64,000 nucleotides of DNA. It comes from an uncultured Muribaculaceae bacterium. Its GTDB lineage: Bacteria > Bacteroidota > Bacteroidia > Bacteroidales > Muribaculaceae. Positions 8,728 through 17,886 of the stretch are shown here, in pieces. A model generated the notes under the pieces. It was not told where the DNA came from and searched no databases. It saw nothing but the letters and a program-made list of their open reading frames with translations. The position numbers were made by a program, and so were the translations under genes. The DNA lies in contig CAJUOB010000008.1 of assembly GCA_910587915.1 (NCBI GenBank), forward strand, positions 15,803-79,802, written 5' to 3'. Numbering within the stretch: position 1 is the stretch's first letter; every line of letters begins with the position of its first letter.

Positions 8728-9708
8728 TCAGCCCTTTATGTTGATAATGGTCTCCACCCAGCCATCCACACTCACATCGAAGGCGCCTTCTCCGGCGGGC
8801 GATGATTCCGGCAGATCGATTCCGCCCACCTTTATGTGCACATTCATTGCATCGGGAGCATTGCGGGTTTGGTCAGTCACATCGAATGCGTAGCTGAATT
8901 TACGGCCATCGGTAAGCCACACATACAACACTAAATTATTTTCAACAGCATTCTCAGCCGGAAGTCCTATCGTAAGGAAAGAACCGGCAACACTTGTATC
9001 GCTCTGTCTGGCAGCCTTGACGGGAAGTGTGGCAGCCGGAAGACAGCGCACGCCGTCGCACAGCGACAGTTCCGACGCCATTCCGGTCATGGCAGCGCAC
9101 ATGCGCCGCACGCCGCTGAGATTTTTTATATCGGTAATCTCATAGGTATACGACGCCATCATAGCCCGCGGAAATAAAGTGAGTATCTTGTTCGGACAGT
9201 ATTCCATTGAAGCCGAGCCGTCCGCACGCCAGCGCACGCCATCGTCGGTCAAAGTCACTTCATCTATAGCCTGCATCCACAACTGGTCGGGACACGCCAC
9301 CACAGGCTCCGTGCCCAGTGAGTCAGGGCCTCCTCCCACACTATCGTAGAGCCTGCTGCGGTATGTAGAGGCCTTCATGCCTCGGAAACCATCCGAAGGC
9401 TCCGAGATTATAGTGGCCGAAGTATCATCGTTGAATCCTATTGCGTGATAGCAACCATCGGGCAACGGCACCACACCGCCATAACGGCCCGGGAAGTCGT
9501 AGCGCCAAAAATCGCGCGTATCATCAGCAAAGAAAATATAGGCCATACCTTCCGGCTCTGCCGTAGGGGCCTCGCGCCAATCAGATGCCACGGAAAACTC
9601 ATCAGGACAGTTATCGTAATCGTATATCAATGAACAGCTGCATACCGCCAGAAGCGACATGCACCACGCCAGAAGCGACAGAACGGTTCTACATAAGCTA
9701 CGCAACAT
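8728..9708 (-). CDS. DUF5119 domain lipoprotein, fimbria-associated
   Basis: This 326-residue lipoprotein has a signal peptide with lipobox LAVCSC. The mature part begins DYDNCPDEFSVASDWREAP, then PEGMAYIFFADD and VPLPDGCYHAIGFNDDTSA, a pattern I recognise as the DUF5119 family found in Bacteroidales fimbrial loci. These proteins are usually outer-membrane anchored and are thought to anchor or assist neighbouring fimbrillins; that role is inferred from context. It lies just upstream of the fimbrillin gene, 54 bases apart on the same strand. Confidence 0.8.
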   Translation of the reverse strand: MLRSLCRTVLSLLAWCMSLLAVCSCSLIYDYDNCPDEFSVASDWREAPTAEPEGMAYIFFADDTRDFWRYDFPGRYGGVVPLPDGCYHAIGFNDDTSATIISEPSDGFRGMKASTYRSRLYDSVGGGPDSLGTEPVVACPDQLWMQAIDEVTLTDDGVRWRADGSASMEYCPNKILTLFPRAMMASYTYEITDIKNLSGVRRMCAAMTGMASELSLCDGVRCLPAATLPVKAARQSDTSVAGSFLTIGLPAENAVENNLVLYVWLTDGRKFSYAFDVTDQTRNAPDAMNVHIKVGGIDLPESSPAGEGAFDVSVDGWVETIINIKG

Positions 9709-9762
9709 CAGAAAAATTGATTCTACGATATAACGCGCAGCTCTTCACATTTGTTGACAGAT

Positions 9763-9795
9763 AAAAAAACGGCGCATGCCTGCGAGACATGCGCC
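9763..9795 (-). terminator. Strong rho-independent terminator after the large secreted protein
   Basis: A perfect 8-base-pair stem, GGCGCATG with CATGCGCC (9771-9778 and 9788-9795), is followed on the minus strand by a T7 run (9763-9769). It sits about 20 bases after the stop codon at 9815. Confidence 0.85.
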
Positions 9796-9814
9796 GAATA
9801 GTATATTATGATTA

Positions 9815-12800
9815 TTAGCGTATTACCTGTTTAGTGGCAGATCCATCGGGTGCAACTACTATATAGACGCTGCCGCGCGATGGATTCTTCACCTCAATAC
9901 CCTGCAGATTGAAGAAACGCACATCACCGCAAGTGTCCAACGATATGCTTCCGATGCCCGACATTACAGCTCCGGCATCGTTAGAGAACGCCGACTCACC
10001 TAAATGGTATCGTGTGGTCACGTTGTACACATGATTGCCCGATGCTGTGGCATCCACATATTCCTCGGTGTCGGAAGTGCCGATTTTCTCGCCATCGCGA
10101 TATATGTTGTATCCTGTTATTTCGAGCGTTTCCTTCGGAGCCGAGGCTGCCGTGAAGCAGATGTCGTCGATAACAACAGCCTTATTGCAGCCAGTCGACA
10201 GTTCCACACGGATAGCCGCATACTTGGCATCGGACGGCAAGGTATATTCATAGAACCGGAAGCCCTTCTCCGCATCGTATTCCGTACCGGCCGGCACTGC
10301 GACACCTTCGGCGAACACTTCGAAATCTGCAATATCACACCCTGTGGTGGAGTAAAGCACGTCGAGCTTTTCATCGGGCGATGTGCCCCAACCCATCGCT
10401 GCGGCATGCGCCCAGAACGATATGGTGGTTTCGCCGGCGAACAGTTCCGGCAAGATTAACCAATCGGAGCTCGCACCGGTGGCCGCACCCCATGCGATGA
10501 GAGAATAGTTACCGGAGTGTGTATTCACGCCATTGGTCTTTAGATCGATCGCAGGATAGGGATCGCCGGTCTTATTCACCTGGAATGCCATGGGCTTGGT
10601 ACCGTTAGGCTGGGCAGACCACGATGAAACGACCACCGTAGCGGCACCGTCACCGTCGTACACCATATAGTCGCCGATAGTACCCGATGCATTGTTTTCA
10701 TTCACACCCCCGAAATCCCATGCGGTGAGCGTCTCGAGATCATCGACAGAAGCAGTCGGATTGCGGTCCTCGTCGGGACGGTCCCATGTCAGATGCACTC
10801 CGTCATCCTTGGCATCGGCTGCAAGCGTACCGATGACAGGCAGGCGTGGAACCTGAGCCGTCACACTGAGAGTAGCCACATTATTAGCGGCATACTCATC
10901 TCCCTCGAAATCGACCTTGGCTTCAAGAACGGTTTCTGCAAAATTGACAGGTATAACCACTGCAATGTCGAACACCGCCGAAGCATCGGGTGCAAGGTCC
11001 ACACCCGGAACACTCGCGAGCAGGCGGTCGTTTCCATATATGCCCACTGTATAGCCTGAGGCCGATTCAGAACCATCGTTGGCCACCTTCACACTATAGA
11101 TTGCCTCGCTGCCGGCGTCAAGTATAGCCGGGCCTGAGAATGAGCTTATACCAAGATTCTTGCGGAGCACATCGGCCACACGTATATTGTCGATATACAT
11201 ATCCTGATATACCTGTGCGGATGCCTTGAATCCTATCTGCACCTCACTACAGCCCTTCAGCGACGAAAGATCGACGCTCATCTGCGTCCACTCCACATTG
11301 GCCACCGACTTGCTCTCAGCGGTTGTCCAGCTTACACCACGATCACCGGAAAGCAGCACATCAAGAGCCACGGCGTCGCCGGTATCATCGGCAGCACGAT
11401 ACCAGAATTTAAGCACCGGATTTGCCAGAGCTGTGATATCAATCACAGGCGACTGCAGCGTAATCGTACCTTTCGAGGAATATTTCATCCATCCGAGGTC
11501 ACCGTCCTGCGATGTATCGGAGTCATCGTAAATACCCTTTGTGGCAGCAGTCCACTCAGGATAGCCGCCCGCTTCCTTGACAGTTGTCCAAGGATCCACG
11601 GATGTCTTTCCACCGGCGAACGACTCTGCAAAAGGCGCCGGATAGGGCTGGCCGAATGTCAGCGCATTGGAATTGAAGCCGGTGCTTTCTCCGGCTACAT
11701 TCGAGGCATACACCGTGTATTGGAGCACATGCTGGGTCGCCACATCCTGTTTATCGTCGGTATAGGAGCATGCATCGAGTCCGGTTGCCACATCGGCCTT
11801 GCTCGAAGTCAGAACCACACGGTAACGGAGATTCGCCGGATTCACATAGCCGCCATTCACACCCTCTACGGGAGCCGACCAACTCAACACGGCAGCATCG
11901 CCTACCTGCTTGAGGACAACATCCGTCACTGCCAATGGCACATCTTCGCCCACATAGGCCTCGGCAGTTGCAGCATAGCCCTTACCGGCTGCGTTATAGA
12001 ACACTACCGAGTATACATTGGTGCCATTGGCCGCCGATTTATCGGTAGCGGATATTTTCTCGCCTGGAGCAGGAGACTGAACGGTTTCCACCAACTGACC
12101 GGTGGTGAGGTTGAGCACTTCCGCTTTCTCCAACGATGCGATGGCAGTGCCGTCGACAGCCTTCGAAGGAGCTACAGCCGTAACATTTGCTTCGAGGGCA
12201 CCCGCCGTGCCGGCAATAACCGATACCTCGGTTGGAGCGGCTGGGGCTTTTTTCGACACGGGCTCCGATATGGACACCGTATAGACATAGAGACTGTACT
12301 GATACTTCGGACTTGTGCAGTGGATACCAAGACAATAGGCGCCGTCGCTTTCCGGAGTGAAAATCACTGTCTGCGGCGAACGCGTGGTATTCATCACCGA
12401 GCCATTTTCGAGCACGGGAACAGTCAGCGCCTCGGCAGAAGGCGACGTACCGGCCATCACCTCGAAGGTCTCGGCATAGCGGTTGTTGCCGGAACGCATC
12501 TCCAGTGTTATGGTATACTCATGACCGGCTTTCATATTCACCGACGGAGTTATGAGCCAATCGTCCGAGGCGAGGTCGCGGCTATAACTGCACATCACAC
12601 CGTTCACCGACCATGCCCAGGTTTTACTGTCGTTATTGGCATCGATCACAGTACAGAATTTGAACTGGTCCTCTTTGGTAAGATCAAGAGCTACCGGGGC
12701 TTCGAGACATACACCCAAAGTAAGTGGCTCCGACGCGGCTGCCACGCCGGTCTTGCCCGAGAACACAGCGCTCACCTCGTAGGTATAATCGCCAAGGACA

Positions 12801-14125
12801 CCCGGGAGTTCGGTATCGGTACACGACGTGACAGTCAAACCATCGGCCACCACCTTACCGCCCGGCATACGCCGCACAGTATATGTCACCGCCGTCGGAT
12901 CGATATAGCCACGGTTCGCGCCCGATGTGACAGCACTCCAGCTGACCGACACTTTCTCACCATCAAACGTGGCGGAAACCGATGCAGGAGCCGCCGGCAC
13001 ATCATTGCCGGCATATACTGTCAACCTCGAGGAAGCTCCACGTCCGGCAGAGGTAGAAGCATAGGCCACCAGCGCATGACGTCCTTCGGTCAGCACCACA
13101 TTGCGGCTGACAGACGTGCCGGGCACACCGCTACCTTCCAGAAGCTGTTCGCCATTATCTTCCACAATATACGACACATTGCCGCTAAGAGAAGCACCGG
13201 ATATCGATACTGTCGGCAACGTGAACGATACAACACCCTCGAGGGCCGGACCTTCGAGCGACACGGCAAAATCGCCCACAGCCTGCGGGCCGTTTATATC
13301 AGCGATACCGCTGGCCGAATAAAGACCGACAAACTCCTCATCGTCCGAAAATGTCCGGACATTGGTAGCTTTGCCTGTGGCTGTATCAATCTTGAACAGG
13401 GCGGCCACATCGGCATTGCAGGCAGCCCAGTACATTTCTTTTGTAGTAAAGTCGAAGCAACCCGACTGGTTCCAACGCGCCGGGCGAAAACCGGTATCGC
13501 CCACAAGAGTGCAATCACCGGTCGCGCGGTCGAATGTGTAGAGATTGCCATCGGCGGCAACACCATATATGTCGCCCGCGGTATCGGCAGCCAATGCCAG
13601 CACTGGCATGGGTCCCAGATTGTCGGTAAGTTCTATCGCCTTGATGGCATCCACAGTTCCGTCGGTAAGATTCAATGTGCCGAACACATATCCCGACGAT
13701 GTACCATTCAGAAATACTCCGTACACTTTGTTATCTACCGGACACCATGTAAGGTCGTTGGCGCTCGTAGTCAACGGTGCATCCTGTTGTCCGAGAAGCT
13801 CCCACGTGGTGGCATCGTAGGTATAGAGGGTGTTCTTCTGTATCTTTCCTGTATTTGGAACGTGTGTGAGCACATAATACTTGCCATCTACATAGACGGC
13901 ACCTCCATTGCCATAGATATTTGTGCTTTCAGGACGATACTCCAGAACGACTCCGCCGGAATTATCGGCGGTAAAGGAATAGACACCCGCCTCGGTAGCA
14001 TCCTCAGCGCCCCATGAGCGCGTATATATAAGGTTGCCGTAGAGAGTCGGTGCAGCCATCTGAGCCGCCGCCGGCATAAACACCGACGACAACGCCACGA
14101 AGGCCGTCAAAAATAATTTTCGCAT
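9815..14125 (-). CDS. Large modular secreted protein with probable type IX sorting domain
   Basis: This 1436-residue protein starts at the ATG at 14125, which begins the signal peptide (MRKLFLTAFVALSSVFMPAA) and follows a -7 element. A propeller-like region comes first (about residues 25-280). Ig/fibronectin-type modules follow, with repeated VSWSAVTSG, LSWSAPVEG and LTWDRPDED strands. There are three jelly-roll segments of the cleaved-adhesin/choice-of-anchor-J type (SDDWLITPSVNMKAGHEYTI; YQDMYIDNIRV; SDWLILPELFAGETTISFW) and a CARDB-like module (about 1010-1110). The C-terminus (VRFFNLQGIEVKNP...GSVYIVVAPDG) resembles the short sorting domains of T9SS cargo in Bacteroidales. It is probably an exported adhesin; no enzyme motif was seen. 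It is transcribed alone. Confidence 0.8.
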   Translation of the reverse strand: MRKLFLTAFVALSSVFMPAAAQMAAPTLYGNLIYTRSWGAEDATEAGVYSFTADNSGGVVLEYRPESTNIYGNGGAVYVDGKYYVLTHVPNTGKIQKNTLYTYDATTWELLGQQDAPLTTSANDLTWCPVDNKVYGVFLNGTSSGYVFGTLNLTDGTVDAIKAIELTDNLGPMPVLALAADTAGDIYGVAADGNLYTFDRATGDCTLVGDTGFRPARWNQSGCFDFTTKEMYWAACNADVAALFKIDTATGKATNVRTFSDDEEFVGLYSASGIADINGPQAVGDFAVSLEGPALEGVVSFTLPTVSISGASLSGNVSYIVEDNGEQLLEGSGVPGTSVSRNVVLTEGRHALVAYASTSAGRGASSRLTVYAGNDVPAAPASVSATFDGEKVSVSWSAVTSGANRGYIDPTAVTYTVRRMPGGKVVADGLTVTSCTDTELPGVLGDYTYEVSAVFSGKTGVAAASEPLTLGVCLEAPVALDLTKEDQFKFCTVIDANNDSKTWAWSVNGVMCSYSRDLASDDWLITPSVNMKAGHEYTITLEMRSGNNRYAETFEVMAGTSPSAEALTVPVLENGSVMNTTRSPQTVIFTPESDGAYCLGIHCTSPKYQYSLYVYTVSISEPVSKKAPAAPTEVSVIAGTAGALEANVTAVAPSKAVDGTAIASLEKAEVLNLTTGQLVETVQSPAPGEKISATDKSAANGTNVYSVVFYNAAGKGYAATAEAYVGEDVPLAVTDVVLKQVGDAAVLSWSAPVEGVNGGYVNPANLRYRVVLTSSKADVATGLDACSYTDDKQDVATQHVLQYTVYASNVAGESTGFNSNALTFGQPYPAPFAESFAGGKTSVDPWTTVKEAGGYPEWTAATKGIYDDSDTSQDGDLGWMKYSSKGTITLQSPVIDITALANPVLKFWYRAADDTGDAVALDVLLSGDRGVSWTTAESKSVANVEWTQMSVDLSSLKGCSEVQIGFKASAQVYQDMYIDNIRVADVLRKNLGISSFSGPAILDAGSEAIYSVKVANDGSESASGYTVGIYGNDRLLASVPGVDLAPDASAVFDIAVVIPVNFAETVLEAKVDFEGDEYAANNVATLSVTAQVPRLPVIGTLAADAKDDGVHLTWDRPDEDRNPTASVDDLETLTAWDFGGVNENNASGTIGDYMVYDGDGAATVVVSSWSAQPNGTKPMAFQVNKTGDPYPAIDLKTNGVNTHSGNYSLIAWGAATGASSDWLILPELFAGETTISFWAHAAAMGWGTSPDEKLDVLYSTTGCDIADFEVFAEGVAVPAGTEYDAEKGFRFYEYTLPSDAKYAAIRVELSTGCNKAVVIDDICFTAASAPKETLEITGYNIYRDGEKIGTSDTEEYVDATASGNHVYNVTTRYHLGESAFSNDAGAVMSGIGSISLDTCGDVRFFNLQGIEVKNPSRGSVYIVVAPDGSATKQVIR

Positions 14126-14164
14126 GCGCAACTGTAGTTTGTGATTGTATTGAATTAGTTGCCG

Positions 14165-14172
14165 CAAATATA
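14165..14172 (-). promoter_or_regulatory. Candidate -7 element for the large secreted protein
   Basis: The minus strand reads TATATTTG, 39 bases before the ATG at 14125. A TTTG lies 25 bases further upstream, a little farther than the usual 19-21. Confidence 0.5.
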
Positions 14173-14283
14173 GACATTATCCACATCACTTTTACATCAA
14201 AGCAGACAAAAATTGCACATCATGCACAAAGCATTCCTGTTTTTACAACTTTTTGACACAAATCAGCACATCAAAAAACATGA

Positions 14284-14311
14284 AAAAGGCGCCTCCGTAG
14301 AAGCGCCTTTT
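14284..14311 (-). terminator. Terminator after korB
   Basis: The perfect stem AAAAGGCGC with GCGCCTTTT (14284-14292 and 14303-14311) closes a 10-base loop. Read on the minus strand it ends in T5, 23 bases after the korB stop, and it is symmetrical enough to act both ways. Confidence 0.8.
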
Positions 14312-14333
14312 CCATGTTTTGTATAGTCGGGGA

Positions 14334-15344
14334 TTATTCCACTGTCCAGGTTTCGCCGGCAAGAATCATGTCGCGAAGAGTATCGAAACCCTTGCGTGCA
14401 CGCACTTCCTCAACCTGCGCCGACACACCGTCGTCGTAAGTGGGCGACTCGACATCGCGGATCACACCGAGAGCAAGTGGCAGCGAATGGCCGTCCATCA
14501 TGGCAAGCTGCTGGTGCAGGAAGTTGGACGGTGTATGGGCATCATGCACGAGCACATCGTCGAGAGTATATCCGTCCTCACCGATCGTCACGGCCTTGAG
14601 AAGGAATCCGTCGCGAACCAGGCCCATATTCTTATCCTTACCGAAAATCATCTTCTCGCCATGACGCAGAAGAATAGTGCGGTCGGCGCGGACTTCGCGG
14701 TCGGTGATTGCGTTGTGGATACCATTGTTGAAAATCACACAGTTCTGCAGAATCTCCACCACCGATGTGCCCTTGTGACGGGCTGCAGCGGCAAGCACTT
14801 CCTGCGAGGTGGCAAGCTCCACATCGATGCTGCGGGCAAAGAAATTGCCACGTGCACCGAATACAAGTTCTGCAGGGATGAAAGGATCCTCAACAGTACC
14901 GTAAGGGCTCGATTTCGACACGAAACCGCGGTCGCTCGTAGGTGAATACTGGCCTTTGGTAAGACCATATATTTTATTATTGAACAGAACGATGTTGATG
15001 TCGATGTTGCGGCGCACTGCATGGATAAAATGGTTGCCACCGATGGCAAGACCGTCGCCGTCGCCTGAAATCTGCCATACAGTCATCTCGGGATTCGCCA
15101 CCTTGTAGCCGGTCGCAATGGCAGCGGCGCGGCCATGGATGGTGTGGAAGCCGTAGGTATTCATGTAGTAAGGCAGACGCGAGCTACATCCGATACCGGA
15201 TATAACGGCCGTCTTGTGCGGGGGCACACCCAGAGTGGCCATTGCCTTGTGCAGGGTGTTGAGGATGGCATGGTCGCCGCAGCCGGGGCACCAGCGCACC
15301 GCCTGTTCGCTTTTATAGTCGGCTGCTGTATATTGGGTTGTCAT
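14334..15344 (-). CDS. korB: 2-oxoacid:ferredoxin oxidoreductase subunit beta (2-oxoglutarate type)
   Basis: This 336-residue subunit carries the thiamine pyrophosphate site: CPGCGDHAILNTL near the N-terminus, the GDGDGLAIGGNHFIHAVRRN Mg/TPP motif, and NIVLFNNKIYGLTKGQYSPTS. With the alpha subunit it converts a 2-oxoacid plus CoA to acyl-CoA and CO2 while reducing ferredoxin, or runs in reverse in reductive carbon metabolism. Fifteen bases separate it from korA. Choosing 2-oxoglutarate over other 2-oxoacids rests on similarity to Bacteroidales KorAB and is not certain. Confidence 0.92.
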   Translation of the reverse strand: MTTQYTAADYKSEQAVRWCPGCGDHAILNTLHKAMATLGVPPHKTAVISGIGCSSRLPYYMNTYGFHTIHGRAAAIATGYKVANPEMTVWQISGDGDGLAIGGNHFIHAVRRNIDINIVLFNNKIYGLTKGQYSPTSDRGFVSKSSPYGTVEDPFIPAELVFGARGNFFARSIDVELATSQEVLAAAARHKGTSVVEILQNCVIFNNGIHNAITDREVRADRTILLRHGEKMIFGKDKNMGLVRDGFLLKAVTIGEDGYTLDDVLVHDAHTPSNFLHQQLAMMDGHSLPLALGVIRDVESPTYDDGVSAQVEEVRARKGFDTLRDMILAGETWTVE

Positions 15345-15359
15345 TGTATATGCTATGGT

Positions 15360-17201
15360 TTACATTAAAGCCGTGGTCTTCTCCACGATTTCGGTGACAC
15401 TGAATGGCTGGCCCTGGATTTTATTGATGCGGAGTATCTGCTTGCCGGGGAAACGTGCCTGGAGATAGTCGGCAAACATGCCGGTGTTGAGTTCGGCCAC
15501 AATCACCTTCTTGTAGCGGCCAAGCACTTCGCCGGTATTGGCCGGAAGTGGATTGATATAGCGGAAATGCGCGAACGCAACCGGTGTACCATTCTTGCAA
15601 AGCTCTTCGGCGGCAGTGCGCAGGTGACCGTAGGTACCGCCCCAACCGATAAGCAGTGTATCTGCCTCGGGATTCCCGAGCACCTCGAGCGCAGGAATAT
15701 CGTCGGCTATGCGGGCTATTTTCTCGCGGCGGAGCATCACCATCTTCTCGTGGTTGGCAGGATCGGTGGAGATCGCGCCGGTGGTGGCATCCTTTTCAAG
15801 ACCGCCCAAACGGTGGGTGGCGCCTTCAGTACCGCCTACAGGCCAGTAGCGGCCCAGATTCTCGCGGCGGGCATAGGGGCGCCAGGTGCCGTCGGCGAGC
15901 ATGTCGGCGGGCACATCGGGAGTCTTTATCTCAGGATATTCATCGGCCTCGGGCACACGCCATGCCGACGAGCCGTTGCCTATGAAGGCATCGCTGAGAA
16001 GAATCACAGGAGTGCTGTGCTCCACTGCTATACGGCAGGCTTCGAATGCCATGGTAAAGCAGTCGGTAGGCGATGCAGGTGCGACAACAGCCAGAGGCGA
16101 CTCGCCGTTACGGCCATATAGAGCCTGCATGAGGTCGGTCTGCTCTGTTTTGGTAGGAAGACCGGTCGAGGGGCCTCCACGCTGTACGTCGATAACCACC
16201 AGAGGAAGCTCGGCGATCACAGCCAGACCGATACCTTCGCTCTTCAGCGCAAGACCGGGGCCGGAAGTCGATGTCACAGCAAGATTACCTGCGAACGATG
16301 CGCCGATGGCGGAGCATACGCCTGCAATCTCGTCTTCCATCTGGCAAGCCTTCACACCGAGGTCCTTGCGCTTGGCAAGTTCGTGGAGGATGTCAGTGGC
16401 GGGAGTAATAGGATATGAACCGAGGAAAAGCGGACGTCCGCACTTCTCCGATGCCATGATAAGGCCCCATGCCGTGGCGGTGTTACCGTTGATATCGGTG
16501 TATACACCGGGGCGGGGATCTTCGGTTTCCACCTTATAGGTGCTTACCGATGCATGTATATTATGACCGTAGTCGTAGCCGGCCTGGAGAACCTTGGCAT
16601 TTGCCTCGTACACAGCAGGCTTCTTGGCGAATTTTTTCTTAAGATGCTTTAGAGCGCCCTCGAGAGGACGGTCGAATAGCCAGCACACAAGGCCGAGCAC
16701 AAAGATATTGCGGCACTTGAGCACGCTCTTGTTGTCGAGACCGCTTTCGGCGAGAGCTGCCTTGGTCATGGTGGTAACAGGCACTTCCACAATCTGCGCC
16801 TTGATGCCGAGTTCCTCGAAGGGATTGTCGGTGGTATACTGGGCTTTCTTGAGGTCGCTCTCACGGAACGAATCGATGTCGACCACAATCACTCCGCCCG
16901 GTTTGAGGAAGCGGTGGTTGGTTTTGAGAGCGGCAGCATTCATGGCCACAAGCACATCGCACGCATCACCGGGGGTATGCACACCCGTTCCGACGCTTAC
17001 CTGAAAGCCCGACACACCGCTGAGCGAGCCCTGTGGCGCGCGGATTTCTGCGGGATAGTCGGGGAATGTCGACACCTGGTTGCCCAGACCTGCCGATACA
17101 TTGGTGAAGATATTGCCCGCGAGCTGCATTCCGTCGCCGGAGTCGCCCGAGAAGCGCACTACAACCTTGTCGAGAACTTTTACATTAGTTTTCTCCAACA
17201 T
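15360..17201 (-). CDS. korA: 2-oxoacid:ferredoxin oxidoreductase subunit alpha (gamma-alpha fusion)
   Basis: This 613-residue protein has an N-terminal gamma domain (about residues 8-190, starting VVRFSGDSGDGMQLAGNIF) fused to the alpha domain (about 220-600). The alpha domain contains the pyrimidine-binding segment GSYPITPATDILHEL, TSTSGPGLALKSEGIGLAV and the VDVQRGGPSTGLPT-type loop (seen as IDVQRGGPSTGLPTKTEQTD). It is the partner of korB just downstream, and both are expected from the strong promoter at 17299-17328. The enzyme is oxygen-sensitive and cytoplasmic, which fits an anaerobe. Confidence 0.93.
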   Translation of the reverse strand: MLEKTNVKVLDKVVVRFSGDSGDGMQLAGNIFTNVSAGLGNQVSTFPDYPAEIRAPQGSLSGVSGFQVSVGTGVHTPGDACDVLVAMNAAALKTNHRFLKPGGVIVVDIDSFRESDLKKAQYTTDNPFEELGIKAQIVEVPVTTMTKAALAESGLDNKSVLKCRNIFVLGLVCWLFDRPLEGALKHLKKKFAKKPAVYEANAKVLQAGYDYGHNIHASVSTYKVETEDPRPGVYTDINGNTATAWGLIMASEKCGRPLFLGSYPITPATDILHELAKRKDLGVKACQMEDEIAGVCSAIGASFAGNLAVTSTSGPGLALKSEGIGLAVIAELPLVVIDVQRGGPSTGLPTKTEQTDLMQALYGRNGESPLAVVAPASPTDCFTMAFEACRIAVEHSTPVILLSDAFIGNGSSAWRVPEADEYPEIKTPDVPADMLADGTWRPYARRENLGRYWPVGGTEGATHRLGGLEKDATTGAISTDPANHEKMVMLRREKIARIADDIPALEVLGNPEADTLLIGWGGTYGHLRTAAEELCKNGTPVAFAHFRYINPLPANTGEVLGRYKKVIVAELNTGMFADYLQARFPGKQILRINKIQGQPFSVTEIVEKTTALM

Positions 17202-17263
17202 GACTTAGTTATATATGATAATTGGTGTTTTTTTGTCTAACACATTAGATTTAAGATCACTGC

Positions 17264-17297
17264 GGCGCAGCCATGGTTTAAAAACCATAACCGCGCC
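17264..17297. promoter_or_regulatory. Dyad-symmetric element at the korAB transcription start
   Basis: Inner arms ATGGTT and AACCAT (17273-17278, 17283-17288) are flanked by outer arms GGCGC and GCGCC (17264-17268, 17293-17297). The element begins two bases from the -7 box, so it covers the probable start site and early leader of korAB. It could be a repressor site or a leader hairpin. Confidence 0.4.
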
Positions 17298-17298
17298 A

Positions 17299-17328
17299 CA
17301 AAGGTAACAATATTTTGTCATGTGACAA
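17299..17328 (-). promoter_or_regulatory. korAB promoter
   Basis: On the minus strand TTG (17328-17326), a 19-base spacer and TACCTTTG (17306-17299) match the Bacteroidetes primary sigma factor consensus. The -7 box lies about 98 bases before the korA ATG. Confidence 0.7.
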
Positions 17329-17358
17329 CCCTCATGCTTTAGAAAGTTGTCGTATGCA

Positions 17359-17874
17359 CTAATATCCGGCCAACTGTGTAAATTTAAATTGCGAAGGCAC
17401 AATCATATAGTTTTTATCAGGAACCGGAATCATCTCCAGTACGAATTCCCTCACATGCACGGTCGGATTTGCCGGAATACTGATGTTGATATAACGATAC
17501 GGCTTCTCCAGCCCTTCCGGAAATTCCATGTAAGTTTTTTTATAGGCTTCGTCTTTAGCCTCGAAATAGATTGTTGCCATACCGCCCAGATCTATAGAGC
17601 GGCCAAACTCTGCAGTGCCGGACGCAATTTTCTCACCTTTTACATAGAAAACCCAGGCCCAATTGAGGTAGCCGACACCGTCCTGATATTCAAAATCAGC
17701 TCCATCAGGACCAACAATAAAATCTGCATCAGGCTGCGCATCAAGGCCATTACCATCTACACTGCACCAATACGAATTTCCCAATATGGGATGCACAATA
17801 TACTTCGCATCATCCTTGCAGCCGGCAAAAACAACCAGCATCAGAAGAACAGCTATCCATTTGATTCTCTTCAT
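17359..17874 (-). CDS. Small lipoprotein paired with a C10 protease relative, function unknown
   Basis: This 171-residue protein has a signal peptide (MKRIKWIAVLLMLVVFAGC) with the lipid-anchoring cysteine near residue 19. I took the ATG that directly begins the signal peptide; another lies three codons upstream. The mature part is beta-rich with no recognised domain (for example GGMATIYFEAKDEAYKKTY). It lies 12 bases after the C10-like gene and must share its transcript. C10 proteases in streptococci and Bacteroides can be encoded next to small inhibitors, so an inhibitor or partner role is possible but unproven. I see no clear similarity to the small lipoprotein of the second cassette. Confidence 0.7.
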   Translation of the reverse strand: MKRIKWIAVLLMLVVFAGCKDDAKYIVHPILGNSYWCSVDGNGLDAQPDADFIVGPDGADFEYQDGVGYLNWAWVFYVKGEKIASGTAEFGRSIDLGGMATIYFEAKDEAYKKTYMEFPEGLEKPYRYINISIPANPTVHVREFVLEMIPVPDKNYMIVPSQFKFTQLAGY

Positions 17875-17886
17875 ATTTTCCATAGG

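Noticed and set aside
11720..14017. A 765-codon open frame on the plus strand opposite the large secreted protein
   Set aside because: It is rich in His, Arg and Ile with no domain, and lies antisense to a gene with clear signal peptide, modules and promoter. Codon bias in GC-moderate genes opens such shadow frames.
17205..17402. A 65-codon minus-strand frame between korA and the small lipoprotein
   Set aside because: It overlaps the end of the small lipoprotein gene, spans the korAB promoter and dyad, and has no signal or domain.
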